A stretch of DNA of 64,000 bases from Variovorax sp. N23 (GCF_025486315.1 NZ_JAOOPY010000002.1:124001-188000), one strand, 5' to 3'; numbered from the stretch's first letter, positions 33,635 through 49,528 are shown. Translations and numbers: made by a program. The notes: generated by a model from the sequence alone, not told the origin.

Positions 33635-34903
33635 ATGACCCGCAACCGCGAACTCCAGACCCGCCGCCTCGCCGCCACGCCCCGCGGCGTGGGCGTGATG
33701 TGCGACTTCTACGCCCAACGCGCCGAGAACGCGACCCTGTGGGACGTGGAAGGCCGCGAATACATCGACTTCGCCGCCGGCATCGCGGTGGTCAACACCG
33801 GCCACCGCCATCCGCGCATCGAGGCGGCCATCGCCGCGCAGTTGAAGCAGTTCACGCACACGGCCTACCAGATCGTTCCGTACGAAAGCGTGGTGACGCT
33901 GGCCGAGCGCCTGAACAAGCTGGTGCCGATCAGCGGCCCGGTGAAGACGGCCTTCTTCACCACCGGCGCCGAAGCGCTGGAGAACGCGGTGAAGATCGCC
34001 CGCGCCCACACCGGCCGCGCCGGCATCGTCACCTTCGGCGGCGCCTTCCACGGCCGCACGCTGATGACGCTGGCCATGACCGGCAAGGTCGCGCCGTACA
34101 AGATCGGCTTCGGTCCCTTCCCGGCCGACGTGTTCCACGTGCCCTTCCCGAGCGCGATCGAAGGCGTTAGCGTGGACTACGCGCTGGCCGCATTGGCCAG
34201 GCTCTTCAAGACCGACATCGACCCGCAGCGCGTGGCCGCGATCGTCATCGAGCCGGTGCAGGGCGAGGGCGGCTTCAACGTCGCGCCGACCGAACTGATG
34301 AAGGGCCTGCGCGCGCTGTGCGATGCGCACGGCATCGTCTTCATCGCCGACGAGGTGCAGAGCGGCTTCGCGCGCACCGGCAAGCTGTTCTCGATGCAGC
34401 ACCACGGCGTCGAGCCCGACCTGATCACCATGGCCAAGAGCCTGGCCGGCGGCATGCCGCTGTCGGCCGTGGCCGGCCGCGCCGCCATCATGGACGCGCC
34501 CGCACCGGGCGGCCTGGGCGGCACCTACGCGGGCAACCCGCTGGCCGTCGCTTCGGCCCTCGCCGTGCTGGACGTGATCGCCGACGAGAAGCTGTGCGAG
34601 CGCTCGACCGCGCTGGGCGCGAAGCTGGTCGCGCGCCTGCTGGCCGCGAAGGAATCGAACCAGGCCATCGCCGACGTGCGGGCACAGGGCTCGATGGTCG
34701 CCATCGAACTGCGCGACCCGGCCACCGGCGCGCACGACGCCGACGCGGTCAAGCGCGTGCAGGCCAGGGCGATGGAACAGGGCCTGCTGCTGCTGAACTG
34801 CGGCATGTACGGCAACGTGATCCGCTTCCTGTACCCGCTGACCATCCCCGACGCGCAGTTCGACCGCGCGCTGGACATCATCGATGAGGCGCTGAAGGCA
34901 TGA
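33635..34903 (+). CDS. gabT: 4-aminobutyrate--2-oxoglutarate aminotransferase
   Basis: 422 residues, the usual length. Converts GABA plus 2-oxoglutarate to succinic semialdehyde plus glutamate. Class III aminotransferase signatures: DFAAGIAVVNTGHRHP, FFTTGAEALENAVKIARAHT (PLP phosphate), IFIADEVQSGFARTGKLF-type strand with Asp, and PLP Lys in TMAKSLAGGMPLSAVAGR. The opening MTRNRELQTRRLAATPRGVG matches GabT. Coupled to gabD by an ATGA overlap, and divergent from the MocR regulator. Confidence 0.93.
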   Translation: MTRNRELQTRRLAATPRGVGVMCDFYAQRAENATLWDVEGREYIDFAAGIAVVNTGHRHPRIEAAIAAQLKQFTHTAYQIVPYESVVTLAERLNKLVPISGPVKTAFFTTGAEALENAVKIARAHTGRAGIVTFGGAFHGRTLMTLAMTGKVAPYKIGFGPFPADVFHVPFPSAIEGVSVDYALAALARLFKTDIDPQRVAAIVIEPVQGEGGFNVAPTELMKGLRALCDAHGIVFIADEVQSGFARTGKLFSMQHHGVEPDLITMAKSLAGGMPLSAVAGRAAIMDAPAPGGLGGTYAGNPLAVASALAVLDVIADEKLCERSTALGAKLVARLLAAKESNQAIADVRAQGSMVAIELRDPATGAHDADAVKRVQARAMEQGLLLLNCGMYGNVIRFLYPLTIPDAQFDRALDIIDEALKA

Positions 34904-36375
34904 ACGCGCATATCCCGACACAAGGCCTCGGCCTGGCCCGTGCCGACCTGGTGAAGCAGGCCGGCCTCATCGACGGCCAATGGGTGCAGGCCGACGGCGG
35001 CCGCACGGTCGACGTGACCGACCCGGCGACCGGCCAGGTCATCGCCACCGTCCCGCACATGGGCCGCGCCGAGACCGAGCGCGCCATCGCCGGCGCCGCC
35101 GCCGCGCTGCCGACCTGGCGCGCCCGCACCGCACGCGACCGCGCCCAGGTGCTGCGCCGATGGGCCGACCTGATGCTCGCGCACCAGAACGATCTGGGCC
35201 GCCTGATGACGCTGGAGCAGGGCAAGCCGCTGGCCGAGGCCAAGGGCGAGATCGCCTACGCCGCGTCCTTCCTCGAATGGTTCGCCGAAGAAGCCAAGCG
35301 CGTCGACGGCGAGGTGCTGCAGCCGCAGCGCGACGGCCAGCGCATGGTGGTGCTCAAGCAGGCCATCGGCGTGTGCGCCGCCATCACACCGTGGAACTTC
35401 CCGGCCGCGATGATCACGCGCAAGGTCGGCCCCGCGCTGGCCGCGGGCTGCACCATCGTCGTGAAGCCGGCGGAGCTGACGCCGCTGAGCGCCTTCGCGC
35501 TGGGCGTGCTGGCGCTCGAAGCCGGCCTGCCGCCCGGCGTGCTGCAGATCGTGACCGGCGACGCGCCGGCCATCGGCAGCGCGCTGTGCGAGAGCGACGT
35601 GGTGCGCAAGCTGAGCTTCACCGGCTCGACCGGCGTCGGCCGCCTCCTGATGCAGCAGTGCGCGCCGACCCTCAAGAAGCTGTCGCTCGAACTCGGCGGC
35701 AACGCGCCGTTGATCGTGTTCGACGATGCCGACCTCGACACCGCCGTGCAGGGCATCGTCGCGTCGAAGTTCCGCAACGCCGGCCAGACCTGCGTGTGCG
35801 CCAACCGCATCTACGTGCAGGCCGGCATCCACGACGCGCTGGTCGAGCGGCTGGTCAAGGCGGTCGAGGCCATGCCGGTGGGCAACGGCCTCGAACCGGG
35901 CGTGACGCAGGGCCCGCTGATCGACGACCGCGCCGTTGCCAAGGTGCGCCAGCACATCGACGACGCGCTCGCGCAGGGTGCGCAGTTGCGCACCGGCGGC
36001 CAGCCGCATGCGCTGGGCGGCACCTTCTTCACGCCGACCGTGATGACCGGCGTGACGCAGGCGATGCGCGTGGCGCGCGAGGAAACCTTCGGCCCGCTGG
36101 CGCCGATCTTCCGCTTCGAGACCGACGCCGAGGCCATCGCGATGGCCAACGCCACCGAGTTCGGCCTGGCGGCCTACCTCTTCACCGAAGACCGACGCCG
36201 CATCTGGCGCGTGAGCGAGCAGCTGGAGACCGGCATGGTCGGCATCAACACCGGCCTGATCTCGAACGAGGTCGCGCCCTTCGGCGGCGTCAAGCAGTCG
36301 GGCCTGGGCCGCGAGGGCTCGCGCCATGGCATCGAGGACTACCTCGAGCTCAAGTACCTCTGCCTGCAGGACTGA
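34900..36375 (+). CDS. gabD: Succinate-semialdehyde dehydrogenase (NAD(P)+)
   Basis: 491 residues. Oxidises succinic semialdehyde from GabT to succinate for the citric acid cycle. Aldehyde dehydrogenase motifs: ITPWNFPAAMITRKVGPALA, SFTGSTGVGRLL, catalytic Glu in LELGGNAPLIVFDDAD, and the nucleophilic Cys in RNAGQTCVCANRIYVQ (two cysteines, as in GabD). Ends ...YLELKYLCLQD, typical of GabD. The first 4 bp overlap gabT. Confidence 0.93.
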   Translation: MNAHIPTQGLGLARADLVKQAGLIDGQWVQADGGRTVDVTDPATGQVIATVPHMGRAETERAIAGAAAALPTWRARTARDRAQVLRRWADLMLAHQNDLGRLMTLEQGKPLAEAKGEIAYAASFLEWFAEEAKRVDGEVLQPQRDGQRMVVLKQAIGVCAAITPWNFPAAMITRKVGPALAAGCTIVVKPAELTPLSAFALGVLALEAGLPPGVLQIVTGDAPAIGSALCESDVVRKLSFTGSTGVGRLLMQQCAPTLKKLSLELGGNAPLIVFDDADLDTAVQGIVASKFRNAGQTCVCANRIYVQAGIHDALVERLVKAVEAMPVGNGLEPGVTQGPLIDDRAVAKVRQHIDDALAQGAQLRTGGQPHALGGTFFTPTVMTGVTQAMRVAREETFGPLAPIFRFETDAEAIAMANATEFGLAAYLFTEDRRRIWRVSEQLETGMVGINTGLISNEVAPFGGVKQSGLGREGSRHGIEDYLELKYLCLQD

Positions 36376-36601
36376 CAGGCTGACGCCACAGCCGCGTCGC
36401 ACCCGTTCACTGCCCCGGGCGATCCCGGCGGCATCGAATGCGGCCAGAATACCTACGGCCCGACCGGCAGAAATGCGGTAGGGTCGAGCCACACCGGTTC
36501 CGTTCGAGCCCCGGTCCCGTTCAAAAGCATTGGCAATGCGGTGCCGATGGCCGTTGCCTGGGACAGGCGATAGAGCACTTCACACCCTGAGCCGGAGGGC
36601 C

Positions 36602-37018
36602 ATGCCAAGCGACATAGTCAAGCGAGTCATTTCGCAGTGTGCCGACGACGCCGCCCCCCCGGCCGACGTCGCGCGAGCCATCGTCGGCGCCCTGAAGTCC
36701 CTGCATGCGGAACTCACCATGGTGGTGGGCGTGCAGGCGGCGTCCTCGCTGATCGCCCATGCCGTGCACCGCACGCGCACCACGGTCGGATGGACCCTGG
36801 TTTCTTCGGCGGTCATCACCGACAAGACCCTCGACGCGTTGCGCGACGACCTGGCGGCGCGTCCGCCAGCGGGCTGCCGCGCGGCGGGTGAATTCCTGCT
36901 CTTAACCCTGGTCGATCACCTCATCTCCCTGATCGGACAGCCCCTGACTCGGCGCATGCTGCATTCCGCGTGGAACCTGCCCGATGCCGCACCCACTTCT
37001 CACGAGAGCCTTCAATGA
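36602..37018 (+). CDS. Small conserved-looking protein preceding KaiC-like gene (unknown function)
   Basis: 138 residues. No family recognised. It is largely alpha-helical, with a run of small and hydrophobic residues (MVVGVQAASSLIAHAVHRTR) and a second one (GEFLLLTLVDHLISLIGQP) that looks like an amphipathic rather than a membrane helix. The ATG at 36602 follows CGGAGGG 5 bp upstream; the in-frame start at 36530 adds an unlikely Arg-rich leader. Its TGA overlaps the ATG of the KaiC-like gene, which argues that it acts in the same complex or pathway, perhaps as an input or adaptor. Confidence 0.7.
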   Translation: MPSDIVKRVISQCADDAAPPADVARAIVGALKSLHAELTMVVGVQAASSLIAHAVHRTRTTVGWTLVSSAVITDKTLDALRDDLAARPPAGCRAAGEFLLLTLVDHLISLIGQPLTRRMLHSAWNLPDAAPTSHESLQ

Positions 37019-38493
37019 TCGACAAGGTTGTCATCCAGCGCTTGCCCACGGGCGTCCCGGGCCTCGATGCGCTCCTGACCGGAGGGCTTGCGGAATTCTC
37101 CTTCAACCTGATTGCGGGGGCCCCCGGCTCGGGCAAGACCACCCTGGCGCATCAGATCATGTTCGCGCTCGCCAACCCCCAGCGCCGCGCCATCTTCTTC
37201 ACGGTGCTGGGCGAGCCGCCGCTGAAGATGCTGCGCTACCAGCAGCAGTACAGCTTCTTCGATGCGGCCAAGGTCAACGATTCGATCCGCTTCATCAACC
37301 TGGCCGATGAACTGGTGTCCGGGGATTACGACCGGGTGCTCGCGCGGATCGTCGAAGAGGTGGAGCGGTTCGAGCCCTCCCTGGTGATGGTCGATTCCTT
37401 TCGATCGGTCGTGCAGGCCGCACGGGTGGTCGGCAAGGACGAGCTCGATCTTCAGCGCTTCGTTCAGCGGCTGGGGATGCTGTTGACCACCTGGCAGGCC
37501 ACCACCTTCCTCATCGGCGAATACGTCGCCCTGGAGGCGCAGGCCAATCCGATCTTCACCGTGGCCGACGGCATCCTGTGGATGGCGCAGAGCGTCGAGC
37601 GCAATTCGATGGTTCGCAAGATCCAGATCATGAAGATGCGCGGACACGCCACGATCCCGGGGCTGCACACCTTTCGCATCAGCAGCGACGGGGTGCATAT
37701 CTTTCCCCGCACCATCACCAGCGGTCATATGCCCCCCGACAACACCGGCAGCAGGCAGAGCACGGTGCCCGCGAGGCTGTCGATGGGCGTTCCGCTGCTC
37801 GACGAGCTGATGGGTGGGGGGTTGCCGGCCGGCTACTCGCTGCTGGTCTCCGGCCCTTCGGGATCGGGCAAGTCGCAACTCGCGGCGGCGTTCCTGGCCG
37901 AGGGTGCGCGGGTCGGCGAAAAGGGTGTCCTCGCCGCATTCGAGAAGAGTCCGGCACGCTCGCACAAGCTCAAGCTGGACGAACTGATCGCCAACGGGCA
38001 GGTGGGCGTGATCGACACGCGCGCGCTGGACCTGTCCATCGATGAAACGCTGTATGCGCTGACGGAGATGATCGAACGCACCGGGGCCACCCGGGTGGTG
38101 ATCGATTCCCTCTCCGGCTTCGAGCTGGCCCTGGCACCGACCTTCCGGGAGGACTTCAAGGAGTCGCTGCATCGCATGATCGCGGTGCTCACGGGCCTGG
38201 GCGTGGCGGTGCTGCTGATTTCCGAACTCGAAGACCGATACACCGACCTGCGCTTCAGCCCGTACGGCACGGCTTTCCTGACCGACGCGATCATCGTGCA
38301 GCGCTATGTCGAATTCAAAGGCCAGCTCAAGCGGGTAATGGGCGTCGTGAAGGTGCGAAACAGCGTCCACAGCCATGATCTTCGGCCCTACGAGATCACC
38401 GATGCGGGGCTGGTGATCGGTGGGCCGGTCCCCGCCATGGACGCGATGCTGACGGGGCACCCACGGCTGATCGGCGGCGCCGCCGGAGCCTGA
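37015..38493 (+). CDS. KaiC-like double-domain ATPase (RAD55 family)
   Basis: 492 residues with two RecA-like domains, the KaiC layout. CI: GVPGLDALLTGGLAEFSFNL and P-loop GAPGSGKTTLAHQ near residue 35. CII: MGVPLLDELMGGGLPAGYSL and P-loop GPSGSGKSQLAAA near residue 279. Walker B Asp residues lie in VMVDSFRS and VVIDSLSG. The catalytic Glu after strand 2 is present as FTVLGEPP and AAFEKSP, but the second Glu of cyanobacterial KaiC is lost in both. The adjacent Ser-Thr autophosphorylation pair of KaiC is not evident. Non-cyanobacterial homologues act with histidine kinases in stress signalling; here a hybrid kinase follows after 1 bp. Confidence 0.88.
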   Translation: MIDKVVIQRLPTGVPGLDALLTGGLAEFSFNLIAGAPGSGKTTLAHQIMFALANPQRRAIFFTVLGEPPLKMLRYQQQYSFFDAAKVNDSIRFINLADELVSGDYDRVLARIVEEVERFEPSLVMVDSFRSVVQAARVVGKDELDLQRFVQRLGMLLTTWQATTFLIGEYVALEAQANPIFTVADGILWMAQSVERNSMVRKIQIMKMRGHATIPGLHTFRISSDGVHIFPRTITSGHMPPDNTGSRQSTVPARLSMGVPLLDELMGGGLPAGYSLLVSGPSGSGKSQLAAAFLAEGARVGEKGVLAAFEKSPARSHKLKLDELIANGQVGVIDTRALDLSIDETLYALTEMIERTGATRVVIDSLSGFELALAPTFREDFKESLHRMIAVLTGLGVAVLLISELEDRYTDLRFSPYGTAFLTDAIIVQRYVEFKGQLKRVMGVVKVRNSVHSHDLRPYEITDAGLVIGGPVPAMDAMLTGHPRLIGGAAGA

Positions 38494-38494
38494 G

Positions 38495-39787
38495 ATGAAC
38501 CGCCGGCCCCGTGACGCTCAGCGTGAACCCGGTGCCGGCCATGGTCGGCCGCCCGGCCCGCAGGCGTTGGCCGAGCGTCGCCTGCAGGACATGCAGGAAG
38601 CCAATGCGCACCTCGTTCATGCGACCCTTGCCGCCGAGCAGCTCGGCGAGGCCGCGAAGCGGGTCAAGCGGCAGCAGGACGAGTTCATTGCCATGCTGGC
38701 GCACGAACTGCGCAACCCCCTGGCGCCCATCCGGAGTGCGGCGACGCTCCTGGAGCGGCTCGAGCCGGTCGACCCGCGCGTCAAGGCGATCAGCGACATC
38801 GTCGGCCGTCAGGTGGCGCACATGGCGCGCCTGCTGGACGACCTGCTCGATGCGTCGCGGGTGACCAGCGGCAAGGTCACCTTGCGCCGAAGGCCGACCT
38901 CGGTGGCCGAGTTCGTGGATGAAGCGGTCGAGACGACCCGATCCCTCATCGAGTCCCAGCACCAGACACTCACCCTGACCCTGCCGCCATCCCCGCTCTA
39001 TGTGAACGGCGACCCCACGCGCCTGGCGCAAGTCGTCGGCAACCTGCTGCACAACGCCAGCAAATACACCCCCGACGATGGCGCCATCGACCTGAGCGTT
39101 CGCCAGGACGGGGCGTCCGTGGTGCTGCGTCTGAAGGACAACGGAGGCGGCATCGCCGAAGAGGCGATCGAGGGCATCTTCGACCTCTTCACGCAGGAGG
39201 AGCGCTCGCTGAGCCGCAGCCATGGCGGCCTGGGTGTGGGGCTTGCCGTGGTGCGCAGCATGGTGGAACTGCACGGCGGGACGATCTCGGTGCACAGCGA
39301 CGGTGTCGGTCGAGGGACCGAATTCACGGTCGTTCTCCCGCGGATCGACCATGTGGCCGAGCCGGCCCCGGCGCACGCGAGCGAACTCGGCTTCGGCCCC
39401 GCGCGCGTCCTGGTCGTCGACGACAACCAGGATGCCGGCGACATGCTCGCCATGCTGCTGCAGGTGTCCGGCCATGAGGTGGAAGTCGCCCGCGACGGGC
39501 TCACCGCGCTCGCCACCTTCGCGCGGCAGCGCTCGGAGGTCGTGCTGTGCGACATCGGCCTTCCCGGCATGAGCGGCTACGAGGTCGGGAAACGCATTCG
39601 CCTCGAGAAGAAGGAGGACGGCCTCGAACCGCTGCTGATCGCGCTCACGGGGTATGACTCACCCGCCGACCGGGCCAGAACGCTGGCGTCGGGCTTCGAT
39701 TGCCACGTGGCGAAGCCGGCTGATTTCGACGCCATCCTCGCGTTGATCCAGCGTCACTTCGCCGCGAGACGCGCGATCAACCCCTGA
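38495..39787 (+). CDS. Hybrid sensor histidine kinase / response regulator
   Basis: 430 residues, no membrane segment. A short coiled-coil leader (LAERRLQDMQEANAHLVHAT) leads to HisKA with the phospho-His in MLAHELRNPLAPIRSAATLL (near 70). The ATPase follows (GNLLHNASKYTPDDGAI for the N-box, then DNGGGIAEEAI and HGGLGVGLAVV), then a receiver from about 300 with Asp in VLCDIGLPGMSGYEV and Lys in HVAKPAD. It has no sensor domain of its own, so the coupled KaiC-like ATPase (1 bp upstream) is the likely input. Output partner unknown. Confidence 0.9.
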   Translation: MNRRPRDAQREPGAGHGRPPGPQALAERRLQDMQEANAHLVHATLAAEQLGEAAKRVKRQQDEFIAMLAHELRNPLAPIRSAATLLERLEPVDPRVKAISDIVGRQVAHMARLLDDLLDASRVTSGKVTLRRRPTSVAEFVDEAVETTRSLIESQHQTLTLTLPPSPLYVNGDPTRLAQVVGNLLHNASKYTPDDGAIDLSVRQDGASVVLRLKDNGGGIAEEAIEGIFDLFTQEERSLSRSHGGLGVGLAVVRSMVELHGGTISVHSDGVGRGTEFTVVLPRIDHVAEPAPAHASELGFGPARVLVVDDNQDAGDMLAMLLQVSGHEVEVARDGLTALATFARQRSEVVLCDIGLPGMSGYEVGKRIRLEKKEDGLEPLLIALTGYDSPADRARTLASGFDCHVAKPADFDAILALIQRHFAARRAINP

Positions 39788-39820
39788 GGCCGGCACCACG
39801 TCCTCGACGCACGTGTCGGG

Positions 39821-40516
39821 TCATGCCTGCAGCCGTGCCTTGAAAAAATCGTGCGTTCGGGCATTGGCCAGCCGTGCGGCCGCCGCGTCGTAGTGCGCGC
39901 CCCCGTGCCGCGCGAAGGCATGCATGCAGCCGGGGTAGCGGTAGACCTCGACGTTCGGCTTGCCGGCCAGTGCGTCGACGATGGCCTGCTGCGCGGCCGG
40001 GTCGATGAACTCGTCGTCCTCGCCCAGGTGCATGAGCAACGGCGCGGTCAGCCCCGGCGCTTCATTTAGAAACTCGTTCGTGCGGCCGCCGTAGTACGCC
40101 ACGGCCGCGTCGGGGGCCGCACGCACGGCCGTCAGGAAGGTCATGAGCCCGCCGAGGCAGAAGCCCATGAGCCCGACCTTGCCCGAGGCAACCGGCAGAT
40201 GCCGGGCGGCCTCGAGCGTGGCGGCCACGTCGCGCACGCCGGCGTCCAGGTCGTAGGCCTGGTAGAGCGCCAGGGCCCGCGGCCAGTCGGTGTCCGGCGA
40301 CAGGTCCAGCCCCGGTTCGAGGCGCCAGAACAGGTCGGGGCACAGGGCGATGAAGCCCTGCGCCGCCAGCGCGTCGCAGGTGGCGCGCAGGTCGGCGTTG
40401 ATGCCGAAGATCTCCTGGCAGACCACGATGGCGGGCGCGGGCTTCGCGCCCGGCGCCGGGCGTGCCGCGTAGGCCGCGAAGTCGCCGTCCGGCGTGGTGA
40501 TGGTCACGCTGTTCAT
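39821..40516 (-). CDS. Dienelactone hydrolase family protein
   Basis: 231 residues, an alpha/beta hydrolase of the dienelactone hydrolase group. Nucleophile elbow GFCLGGLMTF carries the Cys nucleophile; the acid is in LGEDDEFIDPAAQ and the His in CMHAFARHGGAHYD. The conserved oxyanion/Glu stretch VVCQEIFGINADLRATCDAL is present, as in carboxymethylenebutenolidase. Predicted to open a lactone ring, possibly from aromatic breakdown, though many homologues have other ester substrates. It follows the chloroperoxidase-like hydrolase by 17 bp. Confidence 0.87.
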   Translation of the reverse strand: MNSVTITTPDGDFAAYAARPAPGAKPAPAIVVCQEIFGINADLRATCDALAAQGFIALCPDLFWRLEPGLDLSPDTDWPRALALYQAYDLDAGVRDVAATLEAARHLPVASGKVGLMGFCLGGLMTFLTAVRAAPDAAVAYYGGRTNEFLNEAPGLTAPLLMHLGEDDEFIDPAAQQAIVDALAGKPNVEVYRYPGCMHAFARHGGAHYDAAAARLANARTHDFFKARLQA

Positions 40517-40533
40517 CGGGGTCCGCCTCGGGC

Positions 40534-41517
40534 TCAGCCCTTGATGAAGCTCAGCAGGTCGGCGTTGATGACGTCCGCATGCGTCTTGAACATGCCGTGC
40601 GGGTAGCCCGGGTAGATCTTGAGCGTGGCGCCCTTCACCAGCTTGGCCGACAGCACGGCGGCGTCCTGGTAGGGCACGATCTGGTCGTCGTCGCCGTGCA
40701 TCACGAGGGTGGGCACGTCGATCTTCTTCAGGTCTTCCGTGAAGTCGGTTTCGGAGAAGACCTTGATGCAGTCGTAGTGCGCCTTCACGCCGCCGGCCAT
40801 GCCCTGGCGCCACCATTCGGTGCGGATGGCTTCGGACACCTTGGCGTTCGGCCGGTTGTAGCCGTAGAAGGGGATCGTGAGGTCCATGTAGAACTGCGAG
40901 CGGTTGGCGGCCACGCCGGCACGGATGCCGTCGAACACCTCGATCGGCAGGCCGCCCGGGTTGGCGGCGGTCTTCACCATGATGGGCGGCACGGCGCTGA
41001 TCAGCACGGCCTTGGCGACGCGCTTGGTGCCGTGGCGTCCGATGTAGCGGGCGACTTCGCCGCCGCCGGTGGAGTGGCCGATGTGGATCGCGTTCTTCAG
41101 GTCGAGTGCTTCGGTCAGCGCGGCCAGGTCGTCGGCATAGGTGTCCATGTCGTTGCCGGTCCAGGTCTGGGTCGAGCGGCCATGGCCGCGGCGGTCGTGC
41201 GCGATTACGCGGTAGCCCTTCTGCAGGAAGTACAGCATCTGGATGTCCCAGTCGTCGGCCGAGAGCGGCCAGCCGTGCGAGAACACGATGGGCTGGCCGG
41301 TGCCCCAGTCCTTGTAGTAGATCTGGGTGCCGTCTTTGGTGGTGATGGTGGGCATGGGTTGGTTTCCTTTGGAGAGCGGTTGATGGGATGGGAAAGGGCT
41401 GCCACCTGCGGCGCAGCCTGGCAGGGCCATGGCGGCGGTCACGGCCGCCGCGCCGCCCGCCAGCAGCAGCTGGCGGCGCGACAGGTCGGCGAGGAAGGTG
41501 GTCGGGGATTCGTTCAC
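40534..41517 (-). CDS. Alpha/beta hydrolase (non-haem chloroperoxidase type) with Tat-lipoprotein leader
   Basis: 327 residues from GTG at 41517, which has CAGGAGTC 7 bp upstream. Residues 1-35 look like a twin-arginine lipoprotein signal: SRRQLLL, an Ala-rich core, and the lipobox LPGC with Cys at 35. The hydrolase proper starts at residue 55 ([20 protein letters not shown]) and has nucleophile elbow [24 protein letters not shown] and PHGMFKTH, the pattern of cofactor-free haloperoxidases/esterases. That internal ATG (41353-41355) also has a good AAAGGAAA site and would give the usual 273-residue cytoplasmic enzyme. Both forms may be made. Dienelactone hydrolase follows on the same strand. 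Confidence 0.8.
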   Translation of the reverse strand: MNESPTTFLADLSRRQLLLAGGAAAVTAAMALPGCAAGGSPFPSHQPLSKGNQPMPTITTKDGTQIYYKDWGTGQPIVFSHGWPLSADDWDIQMLYFLQKGYRVIAHDRRGHGRSTQTWTGNDMDTYADDLAALTEALDLKNAIHIGHSTGGGEVARYIGRHGTKRVAKAVLISAVPPIMVKTAANPGGLPIEVFDGIRAGVAANRSQFYMDLTIPFYGYNRPNAKVSEAIRTEWWRQGMAGGVKAHYDCIKVFSETDFTEDLKKIDVPTLVMHGDDDQIVPYQDAAVLSAKLVKGATLKIYPGYPHGMFKTHADVINADLLSFIKG

Positions 41518-41811
41518 GGGGACTCCTGATGGGGCGTTGTGCCTGCGGAAAGTCTGCAGGCCGGCCATCGCAAGGGCGTCTCCCCGAAGGGGCGAAAGGC
41601 TTCCGTCCGATGGCGCATCGATGGGAACCCGAATGGCGCGCGCGCGCATCGGTCAATGGGGGGAGATGGCGCGGAACGGGCGTGCGCGCCGTATGTCCGC
41701 TGTCGACGATGCGCGTCGCCTGGTCACAATGGCACGCGGCGCGGCGCCTTCCAATGCGCGTGCGCCCACCACGACCGGGGCGCGACGGGATCTCAACATG
41801 CTGGATGGACG

Positions 41812-48252
<6,441 letters not shown>

Positions 48253-48264
48253 TCCTGGCGGGGC

Positions 48265-48618
48265 TCAGCCCATCGCCGTCTCGACCGCCTGCATCAGCTC
48301 GCCGTGCGTGAAGGGCTTGGGCAGCACGGCGGCCGCGCCGAGCTGCCCGATCAGCGGCGCCGACGTGCCTTGGCCGCGGCCCAGGCGCGCCGACAGAACG
48401 ATCAGCGGGACGTGCTGCAGCGCCTTGAGCCGGCGCACCAGCGGTGCCGCCGAACGCGGGCTGGACACGTTGGCGATGACCAGGTCGACCTGCAGCCCGG
48501 CCAGCGTGCCGGGCTGCGCGACCGTCACCGTGTGGCCGGCCTCCGCCAACCATTGCACGATCAACTGGCGCATGAGGTCGTCGCTCTCGACGACGGCGAT
48601 ACGGTAGGCAGGGGGCAC
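48265..48618 (-). CDS. Single-domain receiver-like protein with missing phospho-acceptor
   Basis: 117 residues from GTG at 48618 (GGAAAGAGA upstream). It folds like a CheY receiver: YRIAVVESDDLMRQLIVQWL supplies the acidic pocket, LIVLSARLGRG the Thr/Ser strand, and AVLPKPFTHGE the conserved Lys. At the phosphorylation site the sequence is DLVIANVSSPR, so Asn replaces Asp, and it probably cannot be phosphorylated. In-frame ATG starts further upstream would overlap the divergent OmpR-type gene region. It converges on the giant sensor gene (12 bp between stops) and may be an adaptor or antagonist. Confidence 0.7.
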   Translation of the reverse strand: MPPAYRIAVVESDDLMRQLIVQWLAEAGHTVTVAQPGTLAGLQVDLVIANVSSPRSAAPLVRRLKALQHVPLIVLSARLGRGQGTSAPLIGQLGAAAVLPKPFTHGELMQAVETAMG

Positions 48619-48784
48619 GGTGTCGTCTGTCTCTTTCCGGTGGGGCGCAGGGCCGTGGCCGATGCGCGTGTTGTTCCGCCATTGAAAACCGCCTGCGGCC
48701 ACTTTGGATGCCAGAAGGATGGCCCCATGTGTCATCGGACACAGACGGGGCGTGAGATGATCGAAGGCGGAGCGAAAATGAGCC

Positions 48785-49528
48785 ATGCATGAGAGCGGCG
48801 AGACCGGTTTGACGCACGTCCTCGCGGTGGACGACGACCCGTCCGTGCGCGACCTCATCGCCACCTACCTGGGCGATTACGACATGCGCGTCACGGCGGT
48901 GCCGGACGAGCAGGGGATGTCCAAGGTGCTGGCCCGCGAGGCGGTCGACCTGGTGTTGCTGGACCTGCGCCTCAAGGGCGAGGACGGCATGGACATCGCC
49001 CGCAGGCTGCGCGCCGAGTCGAAGCTGCCCATCATCATCCTCACCGGCCGGCAGGATGACGCCGACCGCGTGATGGGTCTCGAACTCGGTGCCGACGACT
49101 ACCTCACCAAGCCCTTCTCGCCCCGCGTGCTGCTCGCGCGCATCCGTGCACTGCTGCGTCGCACCCGCATGCACGAGACGCTGGCCGACACGGTGGCCAA
49201 CATCCGTGCCTACCGCTTCGCCGGCTGGGACCTGAACCTGCGGCTGCGCCGGCTGAGCGCGCCCGACGGCCGCGCCGTGCCGCTGCGCAACGGCGAGTTC
49301 AACCTGCTGATCGCCTTCCTGTCGGCGCCGCAGCGCGTGCTGGCGCGCGAGCAGCTGCTCGACCTTTCCCGCCTGCACAACGCCGAGGTGTATGACCGCT
49401 CGGTCGACGTGCAGGTCGGCCGGCTGCGCCGCAAGATGGAAGAGAACCCGCGCGCGCCGACGCTCATCGTCACCGAGCGGGGCGCGGGCTACGTGTTCAA
49501 GGCTGCGGTCGACGTGGTGCGCGACTAG
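48785..49528 (+). CDS. OmpR-family response regulator
   Basis: 247 residues. Receiver with acidic pair VDDDPSVRD, phospho-Asp in LVLLDLRLKGEDGMD, Thr in IILTGRQDDADR and Lys in YLTKPFSPRVLL. The C-terminal winged helix has LRNGEFNLLIAFLSAPQRVL and DVQVGRLRRKMEENP. No cognate kinase adjoins it; the nearest is the giant histidine-kinase protein on the same strand at 41812-48252, with the small receiver gene between on the opposite strand, so the giant sensor is a possible partner. DNA target unknown. Confidence 0.9.
   Translation: MHESGETGLTHVLAVDDDPSVRDLIATYLGDYDMRVTAVPDEQGMSKVLAREAVDLVLLDLRLKGEDGMDIARRLRAESKLPIIILTGRQDDADRVMGLELGADDYLTKPFSPRVLLARIRALLRRTRMHETLADTVANIRAYRFAGWDLNLRLRRLSAPDGRAVPLRNGEFNLLIAFLSAPQRVLAREQLLDLSRLHNAEVYDRSVDVQVGRLRRKMEENPRAPTLIVTERGAGYVFKAAVDVVRD

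Noticed and set aside
36376..36601. Hairpin-like CCTAC...GTAGG pair upstream of the KaiC-like operon
   Set aside because: Arms are only 5 bases with a long loop, which is expected by chance in this length.
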